Positions 35,500-49,619 of a stretch of DNA of 64,000 nt are shown in pieces. Source of the stretch: Bryoerythrophyllum caledonicum (Eukaryota; Streptophyta; Bryopsida; Pottiales; Pottiaceae); assembly GCA_963971425.1 (NCBI GenBank), contig OZ020517.1:28042668-28106667 (forward strand). Reading direction: 5' to 3'. The notes under the pieces are model-generated. The model made no database searches and was not told where the DNA came from. It was given only the letters and a program-made list of their open reading frames with translations. How positions within the stretch are numbered: the stretch's first letter is position 1; each line of letters opens with the position of its first letter. Both the position numbers and the translations under genes were made by a program.

Positions 35500-36760
35500 G
35501 TATCAAATTAAGTTGCACATCTTGATTTAGGTCAAAATTACATCGAGGTAGATGTACCGTACAGTCTTCATCTTATGATTCTTATCCATATAGCTCACGT
35601 GATTAATTCATTTAGATCCTCGTTATTGGCACATTTTAGTTGCACATTTAGATCCTCGTTACGGAATATTGTACACAGTGGTGATAGTCAAATAGAAATT
35701 ACAAGCATATGATCGTTAAATCATGTTAATTGCTTTGGTTTTACCTGTGTAACGCATTAGAATACCATTTAGTCATCAAATTGTTTTAAGTAGTTCAATG
35801 AACTATCAAATGAATATATGGGCCTTATCATTCTATAACCCTTCAATGTCAGAAGGTGCAACTGTCAACCACAATATTCTATATGAAAAATGTCGTATTT
35901 TAACAAGATATGATGTCTTTTTTTACCAACAACATATTGAATTGACGTCTATTAAATAATAAATATTGAAGTATTATTGAGATCACATACCAAATGTCCA
36001 CAATGATGATTGCCTCCATCCTCCTCCTCGTCTTACATGTCGTCGTCCATTTGAATTGTTGGCAATCGACCAACCTCTCCAATACTTGGCAAACTTAAAC
36101 TTGCATTGATTTCAAAGGATAAGACACGCGGAGTATCTCCTAAATCATCCTCCACAACCTGAGCCTTACGTCTTCCCATCCTTGCCTTCCTCAACGGCTT
36201 GCTACTTGAGAAGATGAGTCCGCGTTTCCTCTTCTTCTTCATTCCCTCAACTAAATGAGCAGCTGTGGAGGGGACAACTTCTACGAGCATCTGCAATATA
36301 TCTAACGTACTCAGCGAGAATTCCACATGACAATAGAATGATCTAGTTCAATGACTGCAAAGGTATCCCGTCCACTAAGATTAATTGAATACTGGTTGAT
36401 GGTATCCATTAAGTGTTGTTCTCTTTCTAATAAAAGCATATCCACTAAAAGTTTGTAATTTTATGGAAGACAGTAACTCAAAGCCCATACAAGCACAATT
36501 GTCAAAACATGCCTCACACAATCGTAATGGGATATGGGACGCCATAAAATTGTTGTTGTAGATTGGATATTGTCATACAACGCCAATTTGAATGACCATT
36601 AAGAGGATATGACCTTCAGTGGGGTGGAGCTATGACCCTCAGTGGGGTGGAGCTATGATCTTGGTGAGCCCCTTACATTACCTTGTTTCCTAATTCACTT
36701 TAAGTACATTCCGGGGTAAAAATTTTCTTGAATGGATGTTCGTGTAATTGATTCATGTTT
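35500..36760. other. AT-rich region, no gene seen
   Basis: It contains a short direct duplication (CAGTGGGGTGGAGCTATGA, about 36618-36655) and a minus-strand Lys/Arg-rich frame (36033-36326, KKKRKRG, RKARMGRRKAQ) of unknown nature. Nothing here is convincing as a gene. Confidence 0.4.
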
Positions 36761-36764
36761 CTAG

Positions 36765-37350
36765 GATCTTACGGACGACGAGCGGGCAAGCATGCCAAGG
36801 TGCAACCTTACAAAGACAATGCACAACAAGTGGCTCCAAGCGTCCGGGAACAAAGGCAACGACCTCTTTGAGGCAACTTTGGTTGATTATGTCAGGGCAT
36901 TCATGTAGGTTACTCATTGTATTTTGTTCATGAAGGGTGAACGTGGAGGAATTGGTCCAAGTAAGAACAAACTTAGATTGAGGAAAGCCCAAGAGTCTAG
37001 AGACCCCAAAAAAATACGACAGATAAAAAATTAAGGCAGTAATGGAGAAATTCCAAAACTCAACAGACATCCTTACACGCCCTCCGCATTTTGCTGGTGA
37101 AGAAGTTTTCGGATCAACCAAGCGCAAGCTTAATCTACCCCTAGGATCAAAGTTTGACTCGCACCGCCCGGAAAAGATGAATTTATCCCGTCCTCGAGTG
37201 GATACCAGGTCGGCCAAGGCCCAAAAGACTTGTGAAGTCCTTGAAGAGGTTGATGAGGATGGAGACGGGGATGTAGATGTTGACCTTGGTATTGGCAGCG
37301 ATGATTCTCTTGGTCCAAAACTTATGGACAACCTTCATGTCCGGGTGTGA
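36765..37350 (+). pseudogene. C-terminal fragment of a MULE-like transposase
   Basis: After an acceptor-like TTTCTAG the frame reads DLTDDERASMPRCNLTKT, MHNKWLQASGNKGNDLFEA and DYVRAFM, then a stop. It resumes with FMKGERGGIGPSKNKLRL and, in another frame, RPPHFAGEEVFGSTKRKL and an acidic tail (EEVDEDGDGDVDVD), ending HVRV at 37350. The minus-strand pseudogene at 40.5-42.5 kb has the same order (MAKMPSCNLAETVHN, GGRSGTDPSKHEL, HFEGEEVFGSNKRK). The N-terminal catalytic half is absent. It stops directly next to the GCTAGGG element end at 37352, suggesting that the insertion truncated it. Confidence 0.55.
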
Positions 37351-38580
37351 CGCTAGGGTGTGAGCCATGAGCCATGAGCGGAGATTTCATGAGCGGTGAG
37401 CTGTAAAAATAGGTTTATTTTTCTAAAAATAATGTTATCTCTATGAGAAAAAATTATGATTTAAATATTTTTAGTAAATTTTTAAGTGCCTATAACCGTG
37501 CAAATAGAATAGACTACAATATTTCAGGTCCAATTGCAATCAAATTCAAATAGTGTTGGATCTTCCTATTTCGCAAAGTTGAAGGTGTATTGGAGAGATC
37601 GTAGGCACTACGAGTTTAGGACCTAGAGAGGATTTTTATACATACGATACTCTTATTTTGTGTATGTACAGTATATATAACAATGGTAGATAATTAAGTT
37701 GGTGAAGTATTGTAAAAGTGATGGAGACTGTGAGCCAAATAAACCAACTCCTAACAGGTGGCTTATCTAGACCACAAGATCCTAACACGGGATACAGCCC
37801 CTTCTGCAACCATCACTGAGACCAGCCATACATACCCCACACAAGCATGGTGACTTATTATTGTGGTTACTTTGGAAGTTTGGTTGCTAATTGGTGATGT
37901 GTTGACTGAATTCAGCCTTAATTTGGACCCGAACTTTCAAACGAGCATAAGTTTTACCTTACGGCTCCGTTTTCAACATTTTTTGCGTTAAATAGGTTAA
38001 GCTCAGTCTTATGAACTTGATTAGACCCCCCAAGACCGGTTTCAGGTCAAGGTACGACCTTGACAGTAGCTGACAGCAGACAGTCTTCTTTTCTTAACAC
38101 TAGAATTTATATCCCCATTATCTCTTGGTTATAACTTCGTTTTTGGTGTTTTCTTTTTCAATCTTTACTATTTTTTCGTGCTTAACACGATGGTGATGTT
38201 CAATTACCTATCTGGATTAACCCCAAACTCACAATCATACAGCCAGCAGGGAAATGCTCAACACATACATTTATTTAGACCAAGCGCCATACATCACATA
38301 CATGGGTCATGCATATTCACCCTAAAGGATCCTCTCGTGCACCCTGCCCTACATACCCTTGCAGCTGCGTTTAATTCCTTTTATATATTGAAACTGGCGT
38401 TTTTAAGTTACTATAAACCCTAATTCTATTGTAAATTGGGCAGCGCTTCCGTGCGATTGTTATAACTAGTAAAATTAGGGTTCCTTACTCCACATGCAAC
38501 AAGAGGATAGTGAATCAATTCGAGAGAGAGAAGGAGGCTCCCTGATCCCGCTCAATTCACCCTCTGCCCTTGGTGTTTGT

Positions 38581-38976
38581 GATCGCATTCTGCTATTCGT
38601 GATGCTCGTCTACCTCTCGGTCGTGTGATCGTCCTCTTGTGATCGCCTTCTGCTATTCGTGATGCTCATCTTCCTCTCGGTCGTGTGATCCTCCTCTTGT
38701 GATTGCCTTCTGCTGTTCGTGATGCTCGTCTTCCTCTCGGTTGTGTGATTTTCCTCTTGTGATCGCCTTGTGTTGTTCGTGATGCTCGTCTTCCTCTCAA
38801 TCGTGTGGTCGTCCTCTTGTGATCGCCTTTTGCTGTTCGTGATGCTCATCTTCCTCTCGATCGTGTGATCGTCCTTTTGTGATCGCCTTCTGTTCTTCGT
38901 GATGCTCGTCTTCCTCTCGGTCATGTGATCGTCCTCTTATGATCGCCTTCTGCTCTTCGTGATGCTCGTCTCCCTG
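38581..38976. repeat. 60-bp minisatellite, about 6.6 copies
   Basis: The unit starts GATCGCCTTCTGCT, contains TTCGTGATGCTCGTCT and ends TCGTGTGATCGTCCTCTTGT. Because 60 is a multiple of three it keeps a minus-strand frame open, giving 20-residue repeats with ERKTSITNSRRRSQEDDHT. There is no other sign that this is a protein. Confidence 0.95.
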
Positions 38977-40485
38977 GTTAACCTAATTACTCTCTAGCTC
39001 TAGCCGGGGCTTCCGATTCCCTCAGTCTGTTTCCTTCACAACATGAAAAAACTCTTGGTGGCCGGGGCTTCCGGCTCTCTCCAGTCCACTCTCCTACATT
39101 CCCATAGTCTCCTCACCACAGTCCTTGCACAAATGAGCCTCTCCCAGTGGGTAACCCCCAAGCCCTTTGCTCCCCTTGCGTTCCCAAGGTCGTTCCCTGC
39201 CGCCTTTTCCTTCCTCCATAAATGACCTTCTTCATAAAAAACCCTTAACCTATAACTAATTAATTTTGTGCCACCCTCGCACTAACAAAAGTGGGTGTTC
39301 CACTAACCAAGGAATACTTAAATCTCATATTCTAACCTTAAGCCACATGGTGTGCGCATGATCACCAATAAGTGAGCTATCTAACTAATTCAAGGATGCT
39401 AAATCTACCTACTCCACCTAACTTGAATTCCCCTTGCTTGAGCTTATGCCTAATTTACTTAGTGATTGGTGAGGGTTTTGCCCAAGTCTTTTGGACCCCT
39501 TTAGACTAATTTTTTACGGGCTTTTAAAGCCTCATTCTTTTTTTTCTTTCTCCTCACCATCATTCTTCTTCTTCTCCCATTTTTTCCGTGGTTTCCTCAC
39601 TGTGGCCACTTGCGGTCCCCGACTTGGTAGGAGGTAAATTCTTCTCCACTCCTTCTATTTCTAATTTCTTTCTATTGTTTTTGTTTTCCTAACCTTTTCT
39701 TTATTTTTTCTTTCTATTTATTTTTTGGTTAACTTCATAAAAATCTTGGTTGCCATGATGTGGCTCTTATTTTAAGAATTAGTGTAAGAAAAGGCTATTT
39801 GGCCATTTTGACCAAAAATCATGAGCTAATCCAATGGGATAACCCATTTCTACTACTTGTTAACCTTAACGCACATGATGCGTGGTCCATTCGTTACCGT
39901 GAGCCGTTTCTGCGGCTCACAGAGACACAAGTGAAGTTGATGCGGATATGACAACAAAATCAACTACAGTATAAGAATAAAAAAATATTTTTATTCTATA
40001 ACAAATAAGAGGTTCATTATCCATATACTAACAACATTTAGCAACAATCCATATGAGTTGGGCTATAAATGGTATTGATTCATATAGCAAAGTCCCTACT
40101 TTTGAAGCTACACATCATATAAGCTCCAAGACACCACTCTTCAGCACTTTCTTGATCTCGTTGAAGCTTAAGGTAGCAGCATAGACAAAAGCATCGTTCT
40201 TTAAATCAAGCTTGCATACCACTCAAAAAATATAGTAGAGATGTTTGCAATGGTACCAAGCACCTCTCTTCTTGGATTAAACCACCATGTCCTTGAAGTC
40301 GCCGCAAGAGCAATTTGGAAGAGGGCCTATAGTAAGGCGATATTCACTCGTCTTCTGCCCCTTCTTTGACTGTAGTACAATGATGCATCCGAGGGCAGAG
40401 TAGAAAAGCATTGAGATGGAGTTGATGCGGACGTTGAGGTTGTCCGCTGATGTCCATCAATTTTTTGCTTCACGGAAACATTTGC

Positions 40486-42600
40486 CTAATGACGGATACG
40501 GCGGCCTTCATGCAATGTTGGATAAGAGTCGGCATCTGCAGGTGTAGGCACGGATGCAGCTTGCATAGTAGGATTGGCAGTATCTTCAAAGAGCCGCCTT
40601 GGTGACACTTCCCGTTGCTCTTCAAGTTGAAATCCTGCCTCTTCTAGCATGAGAATCTCAACGCTTGGCAAGGTTGGTGCCCTTCATCACAAGCCATACA
40701 TCTGGAACAAGCGGACGATGATTCACCCACTTTTGCTTTGTTTCCTTACGCACCTTTCAATGTCATCCGGGCAATGGAAGAACTTGGTAACTTGGTCCTT
40801 CAAGAGTCTTCGAACATCGACAAGTCCGGTGTATGTAGGAGCAGGAGTGTTTTTCCCCAAACGCACAATCTTCTCGGTGCACGTCTTTACCCATCGTGGC
40901 CTGTTTAGCATGACAACACTTACTGGAAGTCTTTGGGAGCCTTGCAATATGCCATTTATGTATGTCACACTTGGAATATTCTTGAACACTCGTAACATGC
41001 TTTACTCCTATAGGTGCTTTAGATGGAAACAACGGTGGAGATACAAGCTTCACATCATCCAAAGATGAAGATGGGGAGGTTGGAGGCAACGTTGTCGATG
41101 GTGAAGAATTGTCTTGGCGTCCCTTCCTGGACCTTGTAGAGGCCTTCGGACGGGAGAAATTTATATAATAGGGCGATGACTATCAAGATTTGAACCAAAT
41201 GGTTCATCAAACTTTCGTTTGTTGGAGCCAAACACCTCTTCTCCTTCAAAGTGAGGTGTGCGTGTGCATCACTCATTGGCCTCTGGTATGCTCTCCATGG
41301 CTTCAATCACTTTAACGTGTATACCGATCCTTTGGGCAAGCCTCATTTGCAACTCATGCTTGGAAGGGTCGGTCCCTGATCGCCCTCCTTTTAAAAAGTG
41401 ATAATAGTTCGTGCATTGCATAAACGCACGAACAAAGTTGTCCACCGTAGCATCGTATAGGTCATTTCCTCTATTCCTAGATTGTTGAAACCAATGGTTG
41501 TGGACTGTCTCCGCCAAATTACAGGATGGCATTTTGGCCATCTCTTCGTCTATAAGATTCTGTAATACAAATCACAACGTCACTTATATGGTTGTTTGGA
41601 CTGTAAATTGAAATGAAATTATAATCAAATATGATACAACTCATACCAATTCCATAGATGCTCCCCATTGGCACTAGGGATAATGCCAAAAGGCAATCCA
41701 TTGGTCAAGTTGTCTGAGGGCTTCATCATTTTGGGCACTACAAGATTGCCACCAAGCTCTAATGGCAGAGTTTGCCAAATTCTTGACATCCTCATATTGC
41801 TTCCTCAGAAGACGGTGTTGGTCTTGGAACTCGCTCTTGATATACTTGTCCATGTGGCGGTTCATGGATGTTGTCCAATGAAGTAGACATGTGCGTTCTC
41901 GATCTACCATAACCTCTTGGGGATTACCTCAACCATAGACTGTCCGTACAACATTTCAATTTGCTCTTGCGCTATCTGCCATAAAACCTTTGAAGTTGAC
42001 GTTGTCAACCCCATGCCTCCCCATAACTTTGTTGATGCTCCTCCACATGATGTATTGGGCTTCTGTGTCTTCAGATTGTATGTCGCAAACTGCAATAGTC
42101 ATAACTCTGCAGTACCAAGAGTCGTACACATGGCAACCCATGGTGGTCCAATTCCTGACCCGCTTTACATGATCAAACATGATCCATGTGTCTTGTAGGT
42201 CTCCACCAGGCTGCATACGCAAAATTAGATCGAATCCTGAACCAGGGCCAATCTTGCACATCTTAAAGACAAAAACTTTGTCCTTGTCGCCTCCTTGACC
42301 CAAAAACATGTTGTGTTGGACAAATGGCCAAGTCGTACAACCTCTCATTATGCGGATACCGTCCATTGCGCTTGTACGTCCGACTTGCTTGAAGGATGAA
42401 ATGGTATTTTTGACATTTGGAGATGCCAAGTTAGTTTACTTCTCCATCACGTCCTTCATGTCTTCCATAGTCATAGTCATTTGAATTTGATGGAATTCTA
42501 GGACTGAAATGTGCACCGATATCATTTTGTTATTTTGTAGCTGAGCTCAGTTAGTGGAGCGGCGTCAATGGCAATGCCTAAAGACAAGGTTGCAGAAGGA
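40486..42600 (-). pseudogene. MULE-like transposase, decayed
   Basis: The minus strand from about 42429 reads a long segment with WIMFDHVKRVRNWTTMGCHV, SEDTEAQYIMWRSIN and NFKGFMADSARAN. It continues through two in-frame stops (TGA for expected Trp) into VDRERTCLLHWTTSMNRH. An intron-like gap at about 41.52-41.65 kb separates this from MAKMPSCNLAETVHNHWF, GNDLYDATVDNFVRAFMQ and GGRSGTDPSKHEL. Later frames give PRWVKTCTEKIVRLGK and KDQVTKFFHCPDDIE, then EEAGFQLEEQREVSP. An Asp-bearing segment followed by C-x2-HW recalls the catalytic core of MULE transposases. Family assignment is tentative; the frame breaks are clear. Confidence 0.55.
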
Positions 42601-42849
42601 TTTGAGGTGCCTCTTCATGACCTAACCAAGCTGGTTTGAGATTTTGTTTATGACCATGATTGCTTGGATTTAATAGGTCTCGGTGCTGAGACAATCATTT
42701 TGGTCGAAATTGTATTCAGAGATTGTCTTCAAAATTTGCGTCGTTGTTGCCTATTTTGGATGTTTGGATTAGTTCGTCATGGTCCTTCAGTCTATTTTTC
42801 TCGATTGCCTTCTTATACTCGCGGCTCATGCTGTTTTTCTCCTTGGATG

Positions 42850-43780
42850 TTAACCCCTAAAGGACCAAACGTCCCCCCGGGGTCATTTTGGATTTTGGGC
42901 ATGTACCTACAATTTGAAAAAAATCCTTTTTAATTGATTTTTTTTTCAAGATAGGATCTAATATGAGCTTCGTGGAGATATTTTTTTATTTTTTTTTGGA
43001 TTTGTGGTTTGAAAGTTAGTACCACTTAAAGCCAAAAATGGGACTCCGGGCACCTCCAAAAATTTTGGCAAAAGTTTCTATTGACATTGAGATTTTTCAC
43101 ACATATAAAGAATATTTCCTTCTTTAGAAATTTTCAAGAAAAATTCTTGTCTTTAGTGTAAAAAGGCATTTCATTCCAAGTCAAACATTTTCACACATTG
43201 TTGGGCAACGGGGGAAAAAAAATTCATCTTTTCTACATAAAACCTAGAGATCTTCATATTTTTCACTTTTTATTTTTTCAACAACAATATGTGGTGGAAA
43301 CCTTCTTATTAACCGTTTGGATTATCATTTAAATACATACGTAGTTCACAAAAAAATAAAACGTGAAATGGCAATTTTTGAACCTCCACTCCTTGCACAC
43401 TTGTTTTGAATATGCTACACCTCTTTTTTACCTCTAAAAATTCGTGTGTTGGGAAATAACATCATGCTTAAGACAATGGTAAAAGATTTAGACCTCGTAC
43501 AATGCAAAAATTTGATACAAAATGAAGTCAAAGTCAGCTGATCTACTCAACGCAGGGATGAAAATGAACCATTGTTCTGACTTTAAACACTAAAATCTAT
43601 CAATCTGTGTGGCGGATTGCAACCAAAATTTTACGGCATGTTTATATGAAAGTCTATATTAAGATCTTACGGTTGAAAATCCAAAATTCACTTTAAAATG
43701 TGATTTTCATGTCTCTTTTTGACAGTGGCAGTTTTGGACTGGTTTTAGAGCGAAATAGGTCGTGGTCCTTTAGGGGTTAA
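42850..43780. mobile_element. TTAA-flanked non-autonomous element, 923 bp
   Basis: TTAA at 42850-42853 and 43777-43780 flank ends CCCCTAAAGGACC and, at the other side, its reverse complement GGTCCTTTAGGGG. The inverted repeat is 13 bp and perfect. There is no coding capacity. TTAA target sites with CCC tips match piggyBac-type elements; this class assignment is inferred. Confidence 0.75.
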
Positions 43781-43901
43781 TAGATTTGATGTTTGAAGTC
43801 AATGTGTTAGTTTGCAATCTCTGGAATTTTTAGATGTTGACTTTGAGGGTCTCGGGGCCGAGACACTCTTTCTCTTGAAAACTTTTTAAGAACATTAAAT
43901 T

Positions 43902-44481
43902 TTGACCCCTAAAGAACCATGTGTGACTTGGAAGGACAATATAGATTTTTGGCACGTTCCTAAAATTTGATTTATTTTTATTTCTAGCTTGTCCTTGATA
44001 ACAACAGTATGTGATGAGAACCTTCAGATTGGCCGTTTGGATTATTACTCTTGAGTGTATTAAGTTCACAAAGGAAAATAACGTGAAATGGCCATTTGTG
44101 TATCTCCACTCCATGCACACTTGTTTCCTCCATGCTACACCCCTTCTCTACCTCTAAAAATTGGGGTATTGGGAACTAACACTATGCTCAAGATAATGGT
44201 TATAGATTTATACCTTGTGTATTGCAAAGTGAAATATAAGAATGCTAAACCTCTCAACGCAAAGAAGAAATGAACCTATTTCTTGACTTTAAACACAATA
44301 ATCTTTTAATCTCTGCGGTCAATGTTTATGAAATTTTTAGAGTACATTATTTCAAAAGTCCTAATTGAGATCCTACGGTCAAAAACATAAACATAAGGTT
44401 TTGTTTCCTTCCTAACTTATTGCACTAAAACCAATTTTGAAGTGTTTTTTATGTGAATTGTCACAGTCCTTTAGGAGTTAA
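43902..44481. mobile_element. Diverged second copy of the TTAA element, 572 bp
   Basis: Left tip CCCCTAAAGAACC after TTGA (a decayed TTAA); right tip CCTTTAGGAG followed by TTAA at 44478-44481. Its interior aligns with the 42854 element over several hundred bases (shared CCGTTTGGATTAT, AACGTGAAATGGC, CCTCTAAAAATT), with deletions. Confidence 0.65.
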
Positions 44482-44629
44482 TTAAATGACCAAGTATATT
44501 GATACTGATATTGGTGATCACTTCCATGGATCTTAGTGGCAAGACGTTCTTTTTTGTCACAATGTTTTAGAGAGATTGTCATAGAATCTTGTTAGGAACC
44601 CTCTTGATTTCAGTTCTTGAATGGTCATT

Positions 44630-44880
44630 ACAAGGTGTCTACAGTCTCGGTGCCAAGATCATTTCATTTCAATGAATTATTTTGTGGTAGGTCCTAGTCA
44701 TTTATTGTCAATCTTGATGATTTCAAATTCTTAGAGCTCAATATGAGGTATCTCGGTGCCGAGATCATTTTATTATTATGAATTATTTTGTGGTAGGTCC
44801 TAGTCATTTGTTGTCACTTTTGATGATTTCAAATTCATAGAGTTTAATATGAAGTGTCTCGATGCCGAGACCCTAAGTTT
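44630..44880. repeat. About 107-bp tandem repeat with TCTCGGTGCCGAGA palindrome
   Basis: Three units are centred on GTCTCGGTGCCAAGATC (44644), ATCTCGGTGCCGAGATC (44750) and GTCTCGATGCCGAGACC (44856). They are joined by AATTATTTTGTGGTAGGTCC and TGATGATTTCAAATTC sequence. Related palindromes stand alone at about 42678, 43850 and 45717. Confidence 0.7.
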
Positions 44881-45199
44881 TACGAGAAATTACTGTGAAC
44901 TCTATGTGCATTGGTCAGTTTTAGGAACCACATGACAAATTATTTATTTTTCCTTAGAATGTGTTACGTCCACAGTGGAAATTACCTAGGCATTGCACGG
45001 GTGTCACCACGGTATTACATAGGTATCACATATACAAATCTCGTATCTTTCGTCAAACCTTGGGGCAATAACAATAGTAAAATTCAGCTACATATAAATC
45101 GACGTTACAATACCGTAGTATACGATGATAAGTGTATAGTGTAATATGGAGAGCTCACAATATAATACGGCTGTATAAAATATATATCTGAATTTTACC

Positions 45200-45290
45200 G
45201 CCTAAGTGATTGCCGTCCACAGTAGAAAATCACCTAGGCATTGTTGTCCACAGTAGAAAATCACCTAGGCATTGCCGTCCAAAGTATCTT
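45200..45290. repeat. Short direct repeats (CCGTCCACAGTAGAAAATCA type)
   Basis: Units reading GTCCACAGTAGAAAATCACC and TAGGCATTG occur twice in tandem at about 45215 and 45247, with relatives at 44967 and 45280. Confidence 0.6.
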
Positions 45291-45818
45291 TGAATAATAC
45301 CAAAGAATGGTACTAGTTGTTGTTCAATAGTCATATTCTCGTCCAATCGTCATACTCTTGTCCAACCTAACAGTTCTCGTACAACCTTATCACGTTCATG
45401 AACCTCAACACCTCACACTGGAATCACCGCATTCAATCTTCACAAGCTCAATGATCTCAAACTGTGCTTCCTCCGTTGCACCAGGGCAGAGCCGTGACTT
45501 TCAATCATGAATCGAAGTTGCAAACTTTTTCTTACATTGTATAGAAGGTCTCGGTTATATTGCCGAGGTACGTTGATACATGTGGTATTGATCTTCGTGG
45601 GTTGTCGTGACTATGTTGGTGACGATCTTCATGGTGCCGAGGTACATTGATATAGGTGGTATCGATCTCCGTGGGTTGTCGAGACTTTGTTGGTGAGTTT
45701 GTTGCACTTTTGTACTGTCTCGGTGCCGAGACCCTTATTCAGGTCAAAACAGCCGTGTGTATTGGATGCCCCCGAAGTTGCTACAGCACTAATAACAACT
45801 CAGAAAGGGAAGAGAAAG

Positions 45819-47625
<1,807 letters not shown>

Positions 47626-48394
47626 TTTTGCTATAGTCATGTACTTCTTCATTTCAAAACTTTCTTTGTTCACTTTGTACGTGTCTTTTACATTGCAGTG
47701 TTCCTTTCATATTTAGTACTCAATTTCATGTTCTTATTGTCTTCCTAACTTGTAACTTGTATTCATTATATTACCCATTTTATTTTCTATACTTTAATTT
47801 TTCAATAGATATTAGTATAGCTTGTGAAAGATAAATAGAAAATATTATAATTTAAAATAAAAACTAAGTTACATTATTAGTTTGTGAATTCTAGAGAGCA
47901 TTCTATTAGTATCAGATTTCATAGACTCTGGAAATACTACAATTAATATAGACGTAAATCAAAGCATTTCAAATATATACCAATTATTGTCTTTTAAAAA
48001 ATGATATAGGTTAGAGAGAAAATAGATAATTCCATGAACATAACAAAACACAATTTGTCAAATTTTTGTCAAATTGATTTATATAGTAAAAGGCAAGGCC
48101 ATGATAGAAAAAATAAGTAACAAGTATATTCAAAAATATAAAAATGAAATGGTAAAAACATATATCACAACACCTAATAACTGATAGCACTAAAAGGAGT
48201 TGTCAAAATATGGGGACCAATGTGAGACTAAAATGAGAATAGTTACTAACACAATGAAATTAGAAGCATATTTACACGGATATAGGCATTACATCATACA
48301 TAGGTTGTACAAATTTTCCACGGATATAGACTTTCATACCGCTATTTTTTCACAGTTCTCCGACCACAAACATAAAAAAATAGGGTATTTTTTT

Positions 48395-48455
48395 GTGACT
48401 ATCACTGCTCATAGCTCACCGCTCATTGCTCATGGCTCATAGCTCACGCCCTAGC
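48395..48455. repeat. Right TIR with GCTCA subterminal repeats, copy 2
   Basis: Six GCTCA pentamers occur within about 50 bp (ACTGCTCATAGCTCACCGCT, then CATTGCTCATGGCTCATAGC, ending TCACGCCCTAGC). This is the mirror image of the left end at 37352-37400. Confidence 0.75.
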
Positions 48456-49019
48456 AATCCTGAGATGAATGATAAATCTTCAACATTAGTACTTCATATT
48501 TGAATTGGAACATCGTCGAGTTCCTTGTCTGAATAGCGCCTACGGGTGTAGCACTGTGCCTGCCGTCCCTACATCGCTAGCTTCGTGAAATTCGGTAAGC
48601 TACACAATCCTTGTATTTCTCGATCATGAGTCGTGATGGCCAATTGCATCTGAAATGCACTTGATTTCGGTCTGATTACCATCAAAGTCACTCACATTTT
48701 CCAGGGGAAGCGATCAACCAGAAGAACGAGAGGAGACAATGACTTGTAGTTGTGGATGCACTAAGGGCGACTCAAGAGGTCGAAGTCAAAATCGGAGTGC
48801 CTCACTTCCTTCATTCGTACAGCCATCGTAAGTAAGCTCTCATGCGTAGGGATTTAGGTTTAAATGTGTTTGAGGTCGCGAGTGCATTTGATTTGAGCTG
48901 GGATTGTGTTTTAGGCTAGGAATTAACAGCTCCTCTATGTTACAAAGTGTGAAATGAGTGTTAGGAGGTCATTTTAGTTTTGGGTTTCAAAGATTTGATC
49001 TTAAGCTTTTGAAGTCAAG

Positions 49020-49465
49020 AAGTTACTAGGAGTACTCCGAGATATCCCATCGACATCAGTCGGCTCCGACTGATGCCGAGGAGGAGCACTAAAATACTCC
49101 AAGCTTTGGTCTCCTTCTCTACGTCCCACCTCGTGTCAATATTTTTGAAGTACTCGGAGGTACTCCACCAACATCAGTCGGCTCCAACTGATGCCGGGGA
49201 GAGGAACCACGGGGCTCCAAGATTTGGTGTTAGGCATCACTCCGTTGAGTCCGTTCGGTGTCCAATCTCCGAATCTTCGTTTTTTAAAATTTCTCCTGGA
49301 TACTCTAACGACAATGGATCCTTGGTATTTCAAGCTTTGGTATCATTTTCTGTGTCCCACCTCTTGTTGATGTTTTATAGAGTACTCAAAGGTATTCCAC
49401 CAACATCAGTCGGCTCCAACTGATGCTGAGGAGAGGCACTAGGGTACTCCAAGATGGTATTTAGG
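49020..49465. repeat. Three repeats with CATCAGTCGGCTCCAACTGA hairpin
   Basis: Copies at about 49050, 49167 and 49402 share GGTACTCCACCAACATCAGT, then CGGCTCCAACTGATGCCGAG and CACTAGGGTACTCCAAG. CATCAGT and ACTGATG pair as a stem with a CGGCTCCA loop. The repeats lie just upstream of the ParB/methyltransferase-like gene. Confidence 0.75.
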
Positions 49466-49619
49466 TCTCACCCTTGTTACTGTCCTACACAAGCTCCGTT
49501 TGCTATTTCGCTCAAAGAAACCTCACTCTTGATCTAATCACCAACTGATTATGAGTCCACAAATTGCATTCGAATGGTAATGAAGTGTGCTTCAACTCTC
49601 AAAGTAGTGAAACTAATAA

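Noticed and set aside
37555..38560. Possible LTR starting TGTTGGATC
   Set aside because: I could not find a matching CA end, a second copy or a target duplication.
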